Counted from the stretch's first letter, positions 26,341-36,693 are shown. The stretch: DNA of 64,000 nt from Amycolatopsis endophytica (GCF_013410405.1 NZ_JACCFK010000001.1:992001-1056000), one strand, 5' to 3'. The notes: a model not told the origin generated them from the letters alone. Numbers and translations: made by a program.

Positions 26341-26551
26341 GGCGGCTGTGTATCGGGGGCCGGGGAGGTGTGGGTGAGGCGGTGGTCCCGTTTTGATGTC
26401 AGGGCGCCGGTTTTAGGGCACGGGCGACTGGGGGCCGGGGAGGGTTGCGTTGCCGGGTGCCGGTTCCGGACAGCTCCGTGTGTTGACTTCGCAGTTTTCC
26501 TGACACTAGCGTCCGCTCGAACAGGTGAAACACTGACGGAGCGGGGCGCGC

Positions 26552-28042
26552 GTGCGGCAATCGTCAACGGGCTTTTTCGGCCACCCCCGTGGTCTGGCGA
26601 CTCTGTTCTTCACCGAGGCGTGGGAACGGTTCTCCTACTACGGGATGAAAGCGATCCTGCTGTACTACATGTACGACCGCGTCGCCGACGGCGGGCTCGG
26701 CATGGACAGCGCGCAGGCCCGCTCGCTGGTGTCCGTGTACGGCGCCGCGATCTACCTCGCCGCGATCGGCGGTGGCTGGCTCAGCGACCGCCTCCTCGGC
26801 CCGGCCCGGAGCACGCTCTACGGCGGCATCCTGATCATGTTCGGGCACCTCTGCCTCGCCCTGCCCGCCGGCGCGAGCGCCCTCTACGCGTCGATGCTGT
26901 TCATCGTCGCGGGAACCGGCCTGCTCAAACCGAACGTGTCGACGTCCGTGGGCGACCTCTACCCGGAAGGCGACATCCGGCGCGATTCGGGCTTCACGAT
27001 CTACTACATGGGTATCAGCGTCGGCGCACTGATCGCCCCGATCGCGGTCGGCACCCTCGGCCAGGAGTTCGACTACCACCTCGGGTTCGGCCTCGCGGCG
27101 ATCGGCATGGCCGCCGGGCTGATCGTGTTCGTCCTGGGACAACGGAACCTGAGCGAACGCAGCAAGGGGCCGCGCAACCCGTTGCGGCGCCAGGATCTCT
27201 CGCCGGTCTGGATCGCCGTCGTCGTGGCCATCGCCGCCGCCATCGTGATCACCGCGGTCACCGGGGTCCTGACCGCCGGGCTCGTCGTCGACGGGGTGAG
27301 CGCGCTCGCGATCGCCCTGCCGGTCGCCTACTTCACGGTGATGCTGCGCAGCCCGCGCACCACCAAGGTCGAACGGGCCCGCGTCCGCGCCTACATCCCG
27401 CTCTTCCTCGCCGCGGTGTTCTTCTGGATCATCCAGGAGCAGGGCGCGACCGTCCTGGCCCAGTACGCCGACGAGGACACCGACCTGGGCGCGCTGGGGT
27501 TCGCGATCCCGTCGTCGTGGTTCCAGTCCGTCGGTTCGGCGGTGCTGATCCTGATCACGCCGTTCTTCGCGACGCTGTGGATCCGGCTGGCCCGCCGCGA
27601 CCGGCAGCCCTCGACGCCGGCCAAATTCGGGCTCGGCCTGCTCATCGCCGGGCTGTCGTACGCGGTGCTGGTCATCCCCACCCTGTCCGAGGGCAAGACG
27701 AACCCGCTGTGGTTGGTGCTGAGCTTCGCGCTGGTCACGGTCGGCGAAATCTGCCTGTCACCGATCGGGCTGTCCGCCACGACCCAGCTCGCGCCCGCGG
27801 CGTTCGCCACGCAGACGATGGGGCTGTGGCTCGCGGCGAGCGCGGCCGGGCAGGGGGTTTCCGCGCAGATCGTCGGCCTCTACAGCCGCGAAAGCGCGCC
27901 CGCGTACTTCGGTTTCATCGGCGCCGTCGCGATCGTGCTCGGCGCGCTGCTGCTCGTGGTCGCTCCTGTCATGCGGCGGCGGCTGGCCGCGCAACTCAGT
28001 TCCGCCGGCGCCCCAGCCACGCCAGAACCGCACCCGCGCTGA
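26552..28042 (+). CDS. POT-family proton-dependent oligopeptide transporter
   Basis: A 496-residue secondary carrier of the PTR2/DtpT family, importing di- and tripeptides with protons. The ExxER proton-coupling motif is present as EAWERFSYYGMKA on helix 1. The family signature GTGLLKPNVSTSVGDLY and the second-half SPIGLSATTQLAP are intact, and about 14 hydrophobic segments are visible. Start GTG at 26552 with GACGGAGCGGGG upstream. Its 3' end overlaps the convergent YihY/BrkB gene by 47 bp. Confidence 0.93.
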   Translation: MRQSSTGFFGHPRGLATLFFTEAWERFSYYGMKAILLYYMYDRVADGGLGMDSAQARSLVSVYGAAIYLAAIGGGWLSDRLLGPARSTLYGGILIMFGHLCLALPAGASALYASMLFIVAGTGLLKPNVSTSVGDLYPEGDIRRDSGFTIYYMGISVGALIAPIAVGTLGQEFDYHLGFGLAAIGMAAGLIVFVLGQRNLSERSKGPRNPLRRQDLSPVWIAVVVAIAAAIVITAVTGVLTAGLVVDGVSALAIALPVAYFTVMLRSPRTTKVERARVRAYIPLFLAAVFFWIIQEQGATVLAQYADEDTDLGALGFAIPSSWFQSVGSAVLILITPFFATLWIRLARRDRQPSTPAKFGLGLLIAGLSYAVLVIPTLSEGKTNPLWLVLSFALVTVGEICLSPIGLSATTQLAPAAFATQTMGLWLAASAAGQGVSAQIVGLYSRESAPAYFGFIGAVAIVLGALLLVVAPVMRRRLAAQLSSAGAPATPEPHPR

Positions 28043-29000
28043 ACGCGCCGGCCACCGCTCCGGCACCGGGTCCGCGACGCACCTCGACCGTCGGGCGGAT
28101 GACGGCCGGGGGCGGCGGCGCGACCCGATCGACGATGTTCTCCCGCGCCGTCGCCGTCCACGCGGTCACGAACAGCAGGAACCGTGACACCAGGTTCGCG
28201 AACACCAGCAGACCGATGATCGGCCCGAACAGCGCACCGCTCGGCGAACTCGTGACGCTGGCCAGGTAGATCGACCCGACCTGCTTGAGCACCTCGAACC
28301 CGATCGCCGCGATGGCCGCGCCCTTGACCGCGCTGCGGGCCGACACCCGTTCGCGCGGCAGCCGCGACAGCACCCACAGGAACACCAGCATGTTCGCCAG
28401 CAAGGACAGCACGATCGTCGCCAGCCGGAGCAGGAACTGGGCCCACCCCTGATCGTCGAGGCCGACCAGCCGCAGCAGCGTGCTGCCCAGGCCACTACCC
28501 GCCGCGGTCAGGCCGAACGACACCACCAGCGCCAGCCCGAGCCCGCCGAGCGCGAGCAGGTCCTTGATCGTCGTCGACACCAGCGGGCGGTTCTTCTTCT
28601 CCTGACCCCACTGCGCGGTCAGGGCGTCCCGCAGGTTGCTCATCCAGCCGATGCCGGAGTAGAGCGCGAGCAGCAGACCCAGAATCCCGGTCCCGCCGCG
28701 CGAGGCCAGCGCCGCGTCGACGATCTTCGTGACGAAGTCACCGATGCCCGGCGGCGTCGACGAGATGATGCCGTCGCGCAGCTCGTTCAGCGCCGTCGCG
28801 TTGTTCGCCAGCACGAACCCGGCGATCGAGAAACCCACCATGAGCAGCGGAAACAACGACAGCACGCTGAAATACGTGATCGCCGCCGCGTAGTGGTTCC
28901 CGTAGCGCTCGCCGAACGCCTCGTTGGCGCGCACCAGGTGGTCGAGCCACGGGTACTTCCGGCGCAGCCTGGGGACCAGCTTTTCCTTTTCTTCCGCCAC
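27996..29000 (-). CDS. YihY/BrkB-family inner membrane protein
   Basis: A 334-residue protein with six hydrophobic helices, matching the YihY (formerly called ribonuclease BN) family. Landmarks are YAAAITYFSVLSLFPLLM, SGIGWMSNLRDALTAQWG and YLASVTSSPSGALFGPIIG. The family is thought to move or flip lipids or teichoic-acid-like polymers; the RNase BN label is an old misassignment. The C-terminal 40 residues are Gly/Ala-rich. The GTG at 29000 follows TTAGCG by 7 nt (leaderless type). It lies beside trpS, as in many actinomycetes. Confidence 0.9.
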   Translation of the reverse strand: MAEEKEKLVPRLRRKYPWLDHLVRANEAFGERYGNHYAAAITYFSVLSLFPLLMVGFSIAGFVLANNATALNELRDGIISSTPPGIGDFVTKIVDAALASRGGTGILGLLLALYSGIGWMSNLRDALTAQWGQEKKNRPLVSTTIKDLLALGGLGLALVVSFGLTAAGSGLGSTLLRLVGLDDQGWAQFLLRLATIVLSLLANMLVFLWVLSRLPRERVSARSAVKGAAIAAIGFEVLKQVGSIYLASVTSSPSGALFGPIIGLLVFANLVSRFLLFVTAWTATARENIVDRVAPPPPAVIRPTVEVRRGPGAGAVAGAFSAGAVLAWLGRRRN

Positions 29001-29065
29001 GGGAAAACGCTAACCACCCGGCCCCGACCTCGCAATTCGGGGACGGGGACGCTCCATTGTGGACG

Positions 29066-30520
<1,455 letters not shown>

Positions 30521-30667
30521 TCATTGCCAGCGTGAAAACTACCGAGCGTGTCAAGTCCTGTCGTTTTTGATCACGCGCGGGGCAGAGAGTAGCGCCCATC
30601 GGAGTGCCGGGGACACGGGGGGCTTCACCTTCTCGACAACTCTTCTTTTCGGTGCGATGGTTCGTGG

Positions 30668-31267
30668 ATGCTCGATGTGGCAGTGATCGACGACCCGTCC
30701 GCCGCCGAGGTGTCGCTGGACCCCGTGCGGTCCCGGCTCCTGGCCGCCCTGACCGAACCCGGCTCGGCGACGACGCTGGCCGCCCAGGTCGGGCTGACAC
30801 GGCAGAAGGTCAACTACCACCTGCGGGCACTGGAGCGGCACGGGCTGGTGGAGCTGGTGGAGGAACGCCGGAAGGGCAACGTGACGGAGCGGGTCTTGCA
30901 GGCCACGGCCGCCTCGTACGTCATCTCCCCCGCCGCGCTGGCCGCCGTCGCCCCCGATCCCGGGCGGGCGCCGGACCAGTTGTCGGCCCGGTGGCTGCTC
31001 ACACTGGCCGCGCGGCTCGTCCGCGAGGTCGGCGACCTGATCAACGGCGCGACGGCGGCGCGCAAACGCCTGGCGACCTTCGCGATCGACTCCGAAATCC
31101 GGTTCGCCACGGCCGCCGACCGCGCCGCGTTCGCCCGCGAACTCGGCGACACGGTCAAGAATCTGGCGGCGAAGTACCACGACGAGTCCGCCGAGGGCGG
31201 GCGGCGGCACCGGTTGGTGGTCGCCCTGCACCCGGCACTCAAAACCGTTGAGGGGGAAGAGGGTTGA
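30668..31267 (+). CDS. ArsR-like winged-helix transcriptional regulator
   Basis: A 199-residue DNA-binding protein. The N-terminal winged helix-turn-helix reads SRLLAALTEPGSATTLAAQVGLTRQKVNYHLRALERHGLVELV, shown here only to mark helices 2-4 at residues 23-65. It is typical of the HTH_20/ArsR group that often controls a neighbouring SRPBCC-type gene. The C-terminal half is helical and lacks the Cys/His metal sites of true ArsR/SmtB sensors, so a small organic ligand or none is more likely. No intact partner gene follows. Divergent from the small exported protein. Confidence 0.75.
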   Translation: MLDVAVIDDPSAAEVSLDPVRSRLLAALTEPGSATTLAAQVGLTRQKVNYHLRALERHGLVELVEERRKGNVTERVLQATAASYVISPAALAAVAPDPGRAPDQLSARWLLTLAARLVREVGDLINGATAARKRLATFAIDSEIRFATAADRAAFARELGDTVKNLAAKYHDESAEGGRRHRLVVALHPALKTVEGEEG

Positions 31268-31311
31268 GCCGATCCGATGTGGAGTGTCGCGGATGGACGA
31301 GACGCGGTTGA

Positions 31312-31521
31312 CTACTCGCCGACCTTGGGAGCGACGAAGGTTTCGCCGCTCGGCCACCTCCAGTTCATGGACGGCTTCCATCGCGCTGGAGCGGACCTTC
31401 CACTGCCCCGCACGGCAAGAGGCTCGGGATCGACGTACACCTCCGCTGTGTGCCGCCAGAACGCGATCACCTGCGCGGGGTTCCCGTGCGCCTGCTCCGT
31501 GAACTCGACGAGCACATGCAC
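31312..31521 (-). pseudogene. possible decayed short ORF downstream of xth
   Basis: Between the regulator stop and xth (about 300 bp) the minus strand has an open frame reading VHVLVEFTEQAHG and VIAFWRHTAEVYVDPEPL, which looks protein-like. It then changes character, with MEAVHELEVAERR continuing in another frame. No ribosome site is visible before the GTG at 31521. It may be a frameshifted remnant of a small gene, perhaps the former partner of the adjacent regulator, or chance. Low confidence. Confidence 0.25.
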
Positions 31522-31574
31522 GTCACTGGTCTCGACGTTGAAGGCCCCACCGGCTGCCGACCGGCGGCGTGATC

Positions 31575-32375
31575 TCACGGCCAGTCGAACGTGGCGGTGA
31601 CCGGGGCGTGGTCGGACCAGCGTTCGGCGTAACTGGGCGCCCGTTCGACGACCACCGAGGTGCACGTGGCGGCCAGACCGGGCGTCGTGGCGAGGTAGTC
31701 GATCCGCCAGCCGGCGTCGTTGTCGAAGGCCTTGCCGCGGTAGGACCACCACGTGTACGGGCCGGGCCCCTCCGGGTCGAGCTTGCGCTGCACGTCCACG
31801 TACCCGGCCTCGCCGAAGACACGGCCCATCCAGGCGCGCTCCTCGGGCAGGAAGCCGGAGTTCTTCTGGTTGCCCTTCCAGTTTTTCAGGTCCACCTCGG
31901 CGTGCGCGATGTTCCAGTCACCACCGACGACGACCTCGCGGCCGGCCGCCTCGGCCTTGCCGCGCAGTTCGACCAGGTACGGCAGGAACGCGGTCATGAA
32001 CCGCTCCTTCTCGTCCTGCCGCGGGGTGCCGACGTCACCACTGGGCAGGTACAGGCTCGCCACGACCACACCGGGCAGGTGCACCTCCAGGTACCGTCCG
32101 CTGTCCTCGAACTCCGCCTCCCCGAACCCGACCCGCACCTCCGACGGCTCTGCCCGGCTGTACACGGAGACGCCGTTGCGGCCCTTCACCGCGGACGGCG
32201 CGTGGTGGGCGTGCCAGCCGTTGGGCGCGACGACGTCCCGCGGCAGCTGCCCCTCCTCGGCGCGCACCTCCTGGCAGAGGATCACGTCGGACCCGCTCGC
32301 GGCGAGCCACTCGACGAAGCCCTTCTTGGCGGCGGCACGCATGCCGTTGACGTTGACTGTGGAGATCGTGAACAC
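31575..32375 (-). CDS. xth: exodeoxyribonuclease III
   Basis: A 266-residue AP endonuclease / 3'-5' exonuclease for base-excision repair. Active-site residues are in place: NVNGMRAA (metal Asn), CQEVRAEE (metal Glu), GGDWNIAH (Asp/Asn), and the final SDHAPV (catalytic Asp-His). The GTG at 32375 is preferred over longer starts because TAGCCT lies 7 nt upstream, giving a leaderless mRNA. Confidence 0.93.
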   Translation of the reverse strand: MFTISTVNVNGMRAAAKKGFVEWLAASGSDVILCQEVRAEEGQLPRDVVAPNGWHAHHAPSAVKGRNGVSVYSRAEPSEVRVGFGEAEFEDSGRYLEVHLPGVVVASLYLPSGDVGTPRQDEKERFMTAFLPYLVELRGKAEAAGREVVVGGDWNIAHAEVDLKNWKGNQKNSGFLPEERAWMGRVFGEAGYVDVQRKLDPEGPGPYTWWSYRGKAFDNDAGWRIDYLATTPGLAATCTSVVVERAPSYAERWSDHAPVTATFDWP

Positions 32376-32417
32376 GTCCCGCAGGCTACCGGCGCCCACC
32401 GACAATCCTGGCGCGAC

Positions 32418-32738
32418 TCAGCAGTTGGTGCCGCTGACCGGCTGCAGGTAGTCCGTGCTGGCCCACTTGTCGTCGGCGAGCTTGCGGAAGCCGTTCTGGA
32501 CCTCGACCTGCGCGTCGGTTTCGGCGTTCTGGTTGAACTTGCCGACGATCTCGGAACCGGCGTCGGGCGCCGCCCGCACGTTCAGGACGTCCGCGGTGAC
32601 CGTGACGCGGCAGCCGCTCGACCCGCCGCCCTCGGCACCCTCGGGCGACTGCTTGTCGGTGCCCATCACGTAGATCAGGCCGATGCCGGCCAGGACCGCC
32701 ACGATGATCAGTGCCCGCTTAGGGATTCCCAGGAACAC
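32418..32738 (-). CDS. SH3b-domain exported/membrane protein
   Basis: A 106-residue protein with one N-terminal membrane helix (ALIIVAVLAGIGLIYVMG), a Gly/Ser linker, and a bacterial SH3 domain (VTADVLNVRAAPDAGSEIVGKF) facing outside. Two Cys (CRVTV and the terminal TNC) probably form a disulfide that closes the domain. SH3b domains bind wall peptides. The GTG start has GAGGAG 9 nt upstream. It may share a message with xth, 42 nt downstream. Confidence 0.8.
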   Translation of the reverse strand: MFLGIPKRALIIVAVLAGIGLIYVMGTDKQSPEGAEGGGSSGCRVTVTADVLNVRAAPDAGSEIVGKFNQNAETDAQVEVQNGFRKLADDKWASTDYLQPVSGTNC

Positions 32739-32832
32739 GGGTACTCCTCACCAGCTCAAGTGCGTTCCGGGTAAGGGTAGCCACACTTCACCAGCACCGA
32801 CAGGCCCACGCGGGCGAACCACCCGAGCGGCG

Positions 32833-33484
32833 TCACGACCCGACCACGCTCGGTGATTTCAGGGCGCCCCAGACGCTGTCGTGCCGCACCACGTGGGTGC
32901 CGGTCCGGGACAGAAGAGCGACGACGGCCGGATCCCGGTACGGACCGAACGGGCGCCGCGCCTTCCCCAGGTGGTCCGACAGCGCCTTGGCGAGAGATGC
33001 CCTGCCGCGCCGGACCCGGGGACGGCGAGGACGGGCTGCGGCACGATCTTCTCGCCCGGAACCCGGCACACGACGTCCACCCGGCCGCGGACCACGCCGA
33101 TCAGGCGCAGCACCGACATCACGAGCCCGCACAGCACCTGCGCGAGCATCTCCAGCAGCGCGAACGGCACCAGCACGAGCCACAGCAGGATCTGCGCGCC
33201 GACGACGACCGCTTCACGATCTGCCCGGCCAGCCCGACGACCAGCAGCAACGGCGCGAGGCAGAGCCAGTGCCAGCCGCTGGTCCCGCGGTCCTGCCTGC
33301 CGGTTTTCCGCTGCTCGCGGCGCTCCTTCCGCCACTCCGCCGTCGTGCGCCGCGGATCGGCGGGCAGGGCGCGGTAGCGGTGGTACTCGCCGGGCGCGAT
33401 GTTCATCGGCTGCACGAGACTCTTCCACGGCGCGAACCCGCGCGTGAGCGTCCAGACGTGGTCGTCGAGGTGGATCACCTGCAC
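32833..33484 (-). pseudogene. frameshifted membrane protein
   Basis: Three minus-strand frames join into one protein of about 215 residues. The start is MQVIHLDDHVWTLTRGF and runs to a first membrane helix ending AGQIVK. After a frameshift near 33210 comes AVVVGAQILLWLVLVPFALLE and a second helix region to VLAVPGSG. After another near 33010 comes RASLAKALSDHLGKARRPFG to the TGA at 33833 minus 1,000 (that is, 32833). Each segment is gene-like, and codon choice continues across the joints, so decay is recent or the assembly contains two indels. No known family recognised. It lies downstream of vapBC. Confidence 0.6.
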
Positions 33485-33508
33485 CCCGGCGGTCTTGCCC
33501 GACGGCGG

Positions 33509-33916
33509 TCAGCGCGGGGTGCGGACCCGGAGGCCGTTGTGACGTGCCGCCCCGGCGAGACGGTCGTCGTAGGTGACCAGGACATCGACGTCGAGCATCA
33601 GCGCCGACGCGAGGTGGATGGCGTCCAGTGACCGCGACTGGTTCGGGTTGAGGTGTCTGCCGAGGCTCACGACCTCGCTCCCGATGGGGTGTTCGGCCAC
33701 CCCGGACAGTGCCGCGTCGACCTCGTCGGCCACCTCGGCGAAATCCAGATCGCCCCGGACGCGCAACGCCCGGGAGACCTCCACCCAAGCCAGCGAAGAC
33801 GAGACCAGGAGCGCGTTCCGCTCGTGGTACCGATCGATCTCGTCCACGAGCTGTTCGGACCCCTGCTCCACGATCACTCGCTTGATGAGGGCACTGGTGT
33901 CGAGGTAGACGCGCAT
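33509..33916 (-). CDS. vapC: VapC-type PIN-domain ribonuclease toxin
   Basis: A 135-residue PIN-domain toxin that cleaves RNA (often a tRNA). Acidic active-site residues are present: YLDTSALIK (Asp), WVEVSRAL (Glu), SLDAIHLASA (Asp) and VTYDDRLAG (Asp). Its ATG overlaps the stop of vapB as TGATG, typical of a coupled toxin-antitoxin operon. No frameshift or truncation is seen, so the toxin should be active. Confidence 0.92.
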   Translation of the reverse strand: MRVYLDTSALIKRVIVEQGSEQLVDEIDRYHERNALLVSSSLAWVEVSRALRVRGDLDFAEVADEVDAALSGVAEHPIGSEVVSLGRHLNPNQSRSLDAIHLASALMLDVDVLVTYDDRLAGAARHNGLRVRTPR

Positions 33917-34191
33917 CAGACCCGATCGTTCCGATCAAGGAGCTCGAGCGAGTCCACGCCCCCTTCGAGCTTCTTCTCCGGCACGACCTTCCGGTACGGG
34001 GTCCTCGGCGGCCGGACCTTGCCTGCGAGCACCAGGGGATCCTCGCCCGCCACCCGCGGCTGCTCAGACACCAGGCCGAGGTACCGGTCGACCGCATCGC
34101 GCAGCAGATCCTGTTGTGACCGTCCGGTCCGTTCCGCTTCCGCCCGCAGCGCCTCCTCAGCGTCGGGGCGCAGCCGAAGGTTCATCGCCAT
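33916..34191 (-). CDS. vapB: VapB-type antitoxin
   Basis: A 91-residue antitoxin. Residues 1-42 form a ribbon-helix-helix DNA-binding domain (MNLRLRPDAEEALRAEAERT then QDLLRDAVDRYL). The C-terminal half, with PPRTPYRKVVPEKK, is the extended tail that would wrap the toxin. A perfect palindrome just upstream is the expected autoregulatory operator. It overlaps the -10 hexamer TACCAT, which ends 7 nt before the ATG at 34191. A second ATG two codons downstream is possible. Confidence 0.9.
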   Translation of the reverse strand: MAMNLRLRPDAEEALRAEAERTGRSQQDLLRDAVDRYLGLVSEQPRVAGEDPLVLAGKVRPPRTPYRKVVPEKKLEGGVDSLELLDRNDRV

Positions 34192-34197
34192 ACCGTC

Positions 34198-34220
34198 GAT
34201 GGTACCAAGTTGGTACCATC
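34198..34220 (-). promoter_or_regulatory. vapBC operator overlapping the promoter
   Basis: Perfect 11-bp inverted repeat GATGGTACCAA / TTGGTACCATC around a single G. It covers the -10 hexamer of the leaderless vapB transcript. A VapBC complex bound here would block its own transcription. Confidence 0.8.
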
Positions 34221-34232
34221 TGTCGACAACGG

Positions 34233-34264
34233 AAAAAGCCCGGTCACCGAAGCGGTGACCGGGC
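34233..34264 (-). terminator. intrinsic terminator of icd
   Basis: Twelve-bp perfect stem (GCCCGGTCACCG with CGGTGACCGGGC) with a 3-nt loop. On the minus strand it is followed by CTTTTTCC. It lies 26 nt after the icd stop and insulates vapBC from icd transcription. Confidence 0.9.
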
Positions 34265-34290
34265 CTCTCGCTGTGGCCGGAAAAGCGGAC

Positions 34291-35514
34291 TCAGGCCTGG
34301 GCGATCTTCGCCGCCAGGTTTTCGTCCAGGGTCGCCAGGAACTCCTCCGTCGTCTGGAACGGCTGGTCCTTGCCGACGAGCAGGGCGAGGTCCTTGGTCA
34401 TCTTGCCGCTCTCGACGGTCTCGACGACGACCTGCTCCAGCTTGTTGGCGAAGCCCACCAGCTCGGAGTTGCCGTCCAGCTTGCCGCGGTGCTCGAGGCC
34501 CCTGGTCCACGCGAAGATGGACGCGATGGGGTTGGTCGAGGTCGGCTTGCCCTGCTGGTGCTGGCGGTAGTGCCGGGTGACCGTGCCGTGCGCGGCCTCG
34601 GCCTCCACGGTCCTGCCGTCCGGCGTGCGCAGCACCGAGGTCATCAGGCCCAGCGAGCCGAAGCCCTGCGCCACGGTGTCGGACTGCACGTCACCGTCGT
34701 AGTTCTTGCACGCCCAGACGTAGCCGCCCTCCCACTTCAGCGAGGCGGCGACCATGTCGTCGATCAGGCGGTGCTCGTAGGTCAGGCCCTTGGCGTCGAA
34801 GTCCGCCTTGAACTCGGCGTCGAAGATCTCCTGGAAGGTGTCCTTGAACTGACCGTCGTAGGCCTTCAGGATCGTGTTCTTCGTCGACATGTAGACCGGC
34901 ATGCCGCGGTCGAGGCCGTACTGCAGCGAGGCACGCGCGAAGTCCTCGATGGACTTGCGGTAGTTGTACATGCCCATCGCGACGCCGCCACCCTCCGGGT
35001 AGCGGGCGACCTCGAACTCCATCGGCTCGGAGCCGTCCTCGGGCACGTACGTCATGGTCACCGTGCCGGGGCCGGGGACCTTGAAGTCGGTGGCCTTGTA
35101 CTGGTCACCGTGCGCGTGACGGCCGATGATGATCGGCTTCGTCCAGCCCGGGACCAGCCGCGGGATGTTCTGGATGATGATCGGCTCACGGAAGACGACA
35201 CCGCCGAGGATGTTGCGGATCGTCCCGTTCGGGCTCCGCCACATCTTCTTCAGGCCGAACTCCTCGACCCTGGCCTCGTCCGGCGTGATGGTGGCGCACT
35301 TGACGCCGACGCCGTGCTTCTTGATGGCGTTCGCGGAGTCGACCGTGACCTGGTCGTCGGTCCGGTCGCGCTCTTCGATGCCCAGGTCGTAGTACTCGAG
35401 GTTGATGTCGAGGTACGGGTGGACCAGCTTGTCCTTGATGAACTTCCAGATGATGCGAGTCATCTCGTCGCCGTCGAGTTCTACGACGGTGCCCTCGACC
35501 TTGATCTTGGCCAT
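34291..35514 (-). CDS. icd: NADP-dependent isocitrate dehydrogenase (dimeric, eukaryote-like type)
   Basis: A 407-residue TCA-cycle enzyme converting isocitrate to 2-oxoglutarate with NADPH formation. Substrate-binding [12 protein letters not shown], the catalytic Tyr region GRHAHGDQY and the metal/coenzyme part [19 protein letters not shown] identify the subfamily related to mitochondrial IDH. The ATG at 35514 has GAGGAGC upstream; longer starts lack support. Ends in a strong terminator. With sdhCDAB and sucCD in the same window, three separate TCA-cycle loci are present. Confidence 0.96.
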   Translation of the reverse strand: MAKIKVEGTVVELDGDEMTRIIWKFIKDKLVHPYLDINLEYYDLGIEERDRTDDQVTVDSANAIKKHGVGVKCATITPDEARVEEFGLKKMWRSPNGTIRNILGGVVFREPIIIQNIPRLVPGWTKPIIIGRHAHGDQYKATDFKVPGPGTVTMTYVPEDGSEPMEFEVARYPEGGGVAMGMYNYRKSIEDFARASLQYGLDRGMPVYMSTKNTILKAYDGQFKDTFQEIFDAEFKADFDAKGLTYEHRLIDDMVAASLKWEGGYVWACKNYDGDVQSDTVAQGFGSLGLMTSVLRTPDGRTVEAEAAHGTVTRHYRQHQQGKPTSTNPIASIFAWTRGLEHRGKLDGNSELVGFANKLEQVVVETVESGKMTKDLALLVGKDQPFQTTEEFLATLDENLAAKIAQA

Positions 35515-35719
35515 GAGCCGCGGTGCTCCTCTCGCGGATCTGCGCGGATCTGCGCGCGTCTGTGCAGCACGTCTAATGCGGTACAAGCGTACTGCTACCG
35601 GGTGGCGGACACCTCAATTGGTGACGTACCTCAGTCTTGCAAAGTGGATGAGTGTCCGAACTCACGGCCTCCTCCGAGCGGGCGGGGCGCCAGTGCCGCC
35701 AGGGTGTCACTATTGGTCC

Positions 35720-36292
35720 ATGCCCAAAGCGCTGCGCCTGACCGGCGACCCCGAGGCCGACGCCCTCCTGTCCAGGGACCCGTTCGCCCTGCTCACGGGC
35801 ATGCTCCTGGACCAGCAGATCGCGATGGAGACGGCCTTCATCGGACCGCGCAAGATCGCCGACCGGATGGACGGCTTCGACGTCCGCAAGATCGCCGAGT
35901 CGGACCTGGACCACTTCGTCGAGCTGTGCGTGACCCCGCCGGCCATCCACCGCTACGGCGGATCGATGGCCAAGCGGGTGCACGCGCTGGCGAACCACGT
36001 CGTCGAGCACTACGACGGCAAGGCCGACCGCATCTGGAAGACGGGCAAGCCGGACGGCAAGGAGGTCCTGCGCCGCCTCAGGGAACTGCCCGGGTACGGC
36101 GACCAGAAGGCGCGGATCTTCCTCGCGCTGCTCGGCAAGCAACGCGGCGTGCGGCCCGAGGGCTGGCGCGAGGCCGCCGGCGCGTATGGCGAAGACGGCT
36201 CGCGCCGTTCCATCGCGGACGTCGTCAGCCCGGAGACCCTCGCCGAGGTCCGGGCGTTCAAGAAAGCCGCGAAAGCCGCCGCGAAGAACTGA
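35720..36292 (+). CDS. HhH-GPD-type base-excision DNA repair protein
   Basis: A 190-residue protein of the actinobacterial HhH-GPD family (TIGR03252 type). It shows FALLTGMLLDQQIAMETAF at the start of the glycosylase fold and the helix-hairpin-helix LRELPGYGDQKARIFLALLG. The catalytic Lys/Asp typical of endonuclease III is not obvious and no iron-sulfur Cys cluster is present, so activity is uncertain. The ATG follows CACTAT by 6 nt, suggesting a leaderless mRNA. Its stop touches the stop of the convergent metallothionein-like gene. Confidence 0.85.
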   Translation: MPKALRLTGDPEADALLSRDPFALLTGMLLDQQIAMETAFIGPRKIADRMDGFDVRKIAESDLDHFVELCVTPPAIHRYGGSMAKRVHALANHVVEHYDGKADRIWKTGKPDGKEVLRRLRELPGYGDQKARIFLALLGKQRGVRPEGWREAAGAYGEDGSRRSIADVVSPETLAEVRAFKKAAKAAAKN

Positions 36293-36553
36293 TCAGCCCG
36301 GGTGGGCGCCGACCGTGTCGCGGATTTCGGCGCCCAGCCCGGACCCGCCCTCGCGCGCGCAATGCGCACAGCAGAAGAACCGGCCCTCGACCTCGACGCC
36401 GTGGCCGAGAATCCGGCACCGGCAGTGCTCGCACTGGGGCGCGATCTTCTGCGCGGCGCATTCGAGACTGTCGAAGGTGTAGCTGTCCCCGCTGACCGTG
36501 CGGACCTCGAAGGACATCCAGTAGTCGTTGCCGCAGACCACGCACATCGCCAT
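36293..36553 (-). CDS. metallothionein-like small Cys-rich protein
   Basis: An 86-residue protein with two Cys-rich parts. The C-terminal half (CEHCRCRILGHG then FFCCAHCAREGG) has the CxxCxC and CCxxC spacing of prokaryotic metallothioneins such as SmtA. The N-terminal half adds a CVVCGNDY knuckle and another Cys, so it could hold a second metal. The likely role is zinc or cadmium binding in the cytoplasm, or a structural zinc protein. The ATG at 36553 has AAGGAGC 7 nt upstream, so the longer open frame is not used. Confidence 0.75.
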   Translation of the reverse strand: MAMCVVCGNDYWMSFEVRTVSGDSYTFDSLECAAQKIAPQCEHCRCRILGHGVEVEGRFFCCAHCAREGGSGLGAEIRDTVGAHPG

Positions 36554-36693
36554 GGTCCCGCTCCTTTTCGTCCGGGGGGTTTTCCGGAAAGCCTCCTCGC
36601 CGGCCGGGCGAGGAGGCAAATTGATCAGTTCCCCTTTCAGTGACAATTTCCGCGCGCCCGATTTACCCTGGTTGCCGCGGGAGGTGGTCGGTG

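Larger units (their letters stand above)
25931..26551. other. repeat-rich intergenic region
   Basis: About 620 bp without a convincing gene between the carboxypeptidase and the peptide transporter. It holds two separate inverted repeats (listed individually) and, between them, a low-GC stretch GATCTTTGAACC with several purine runs (GAAAAGAGAGG, CAAAAGACGACC). Short open frames here are by-products of the palindrome. Confidence 0.6.

Noticed and set aside
35573..35719. Small gene between icd and the HhH-GPD gene
   Set aside because: Only short frames without a ribosome site; the region looks like two divergent promoters.
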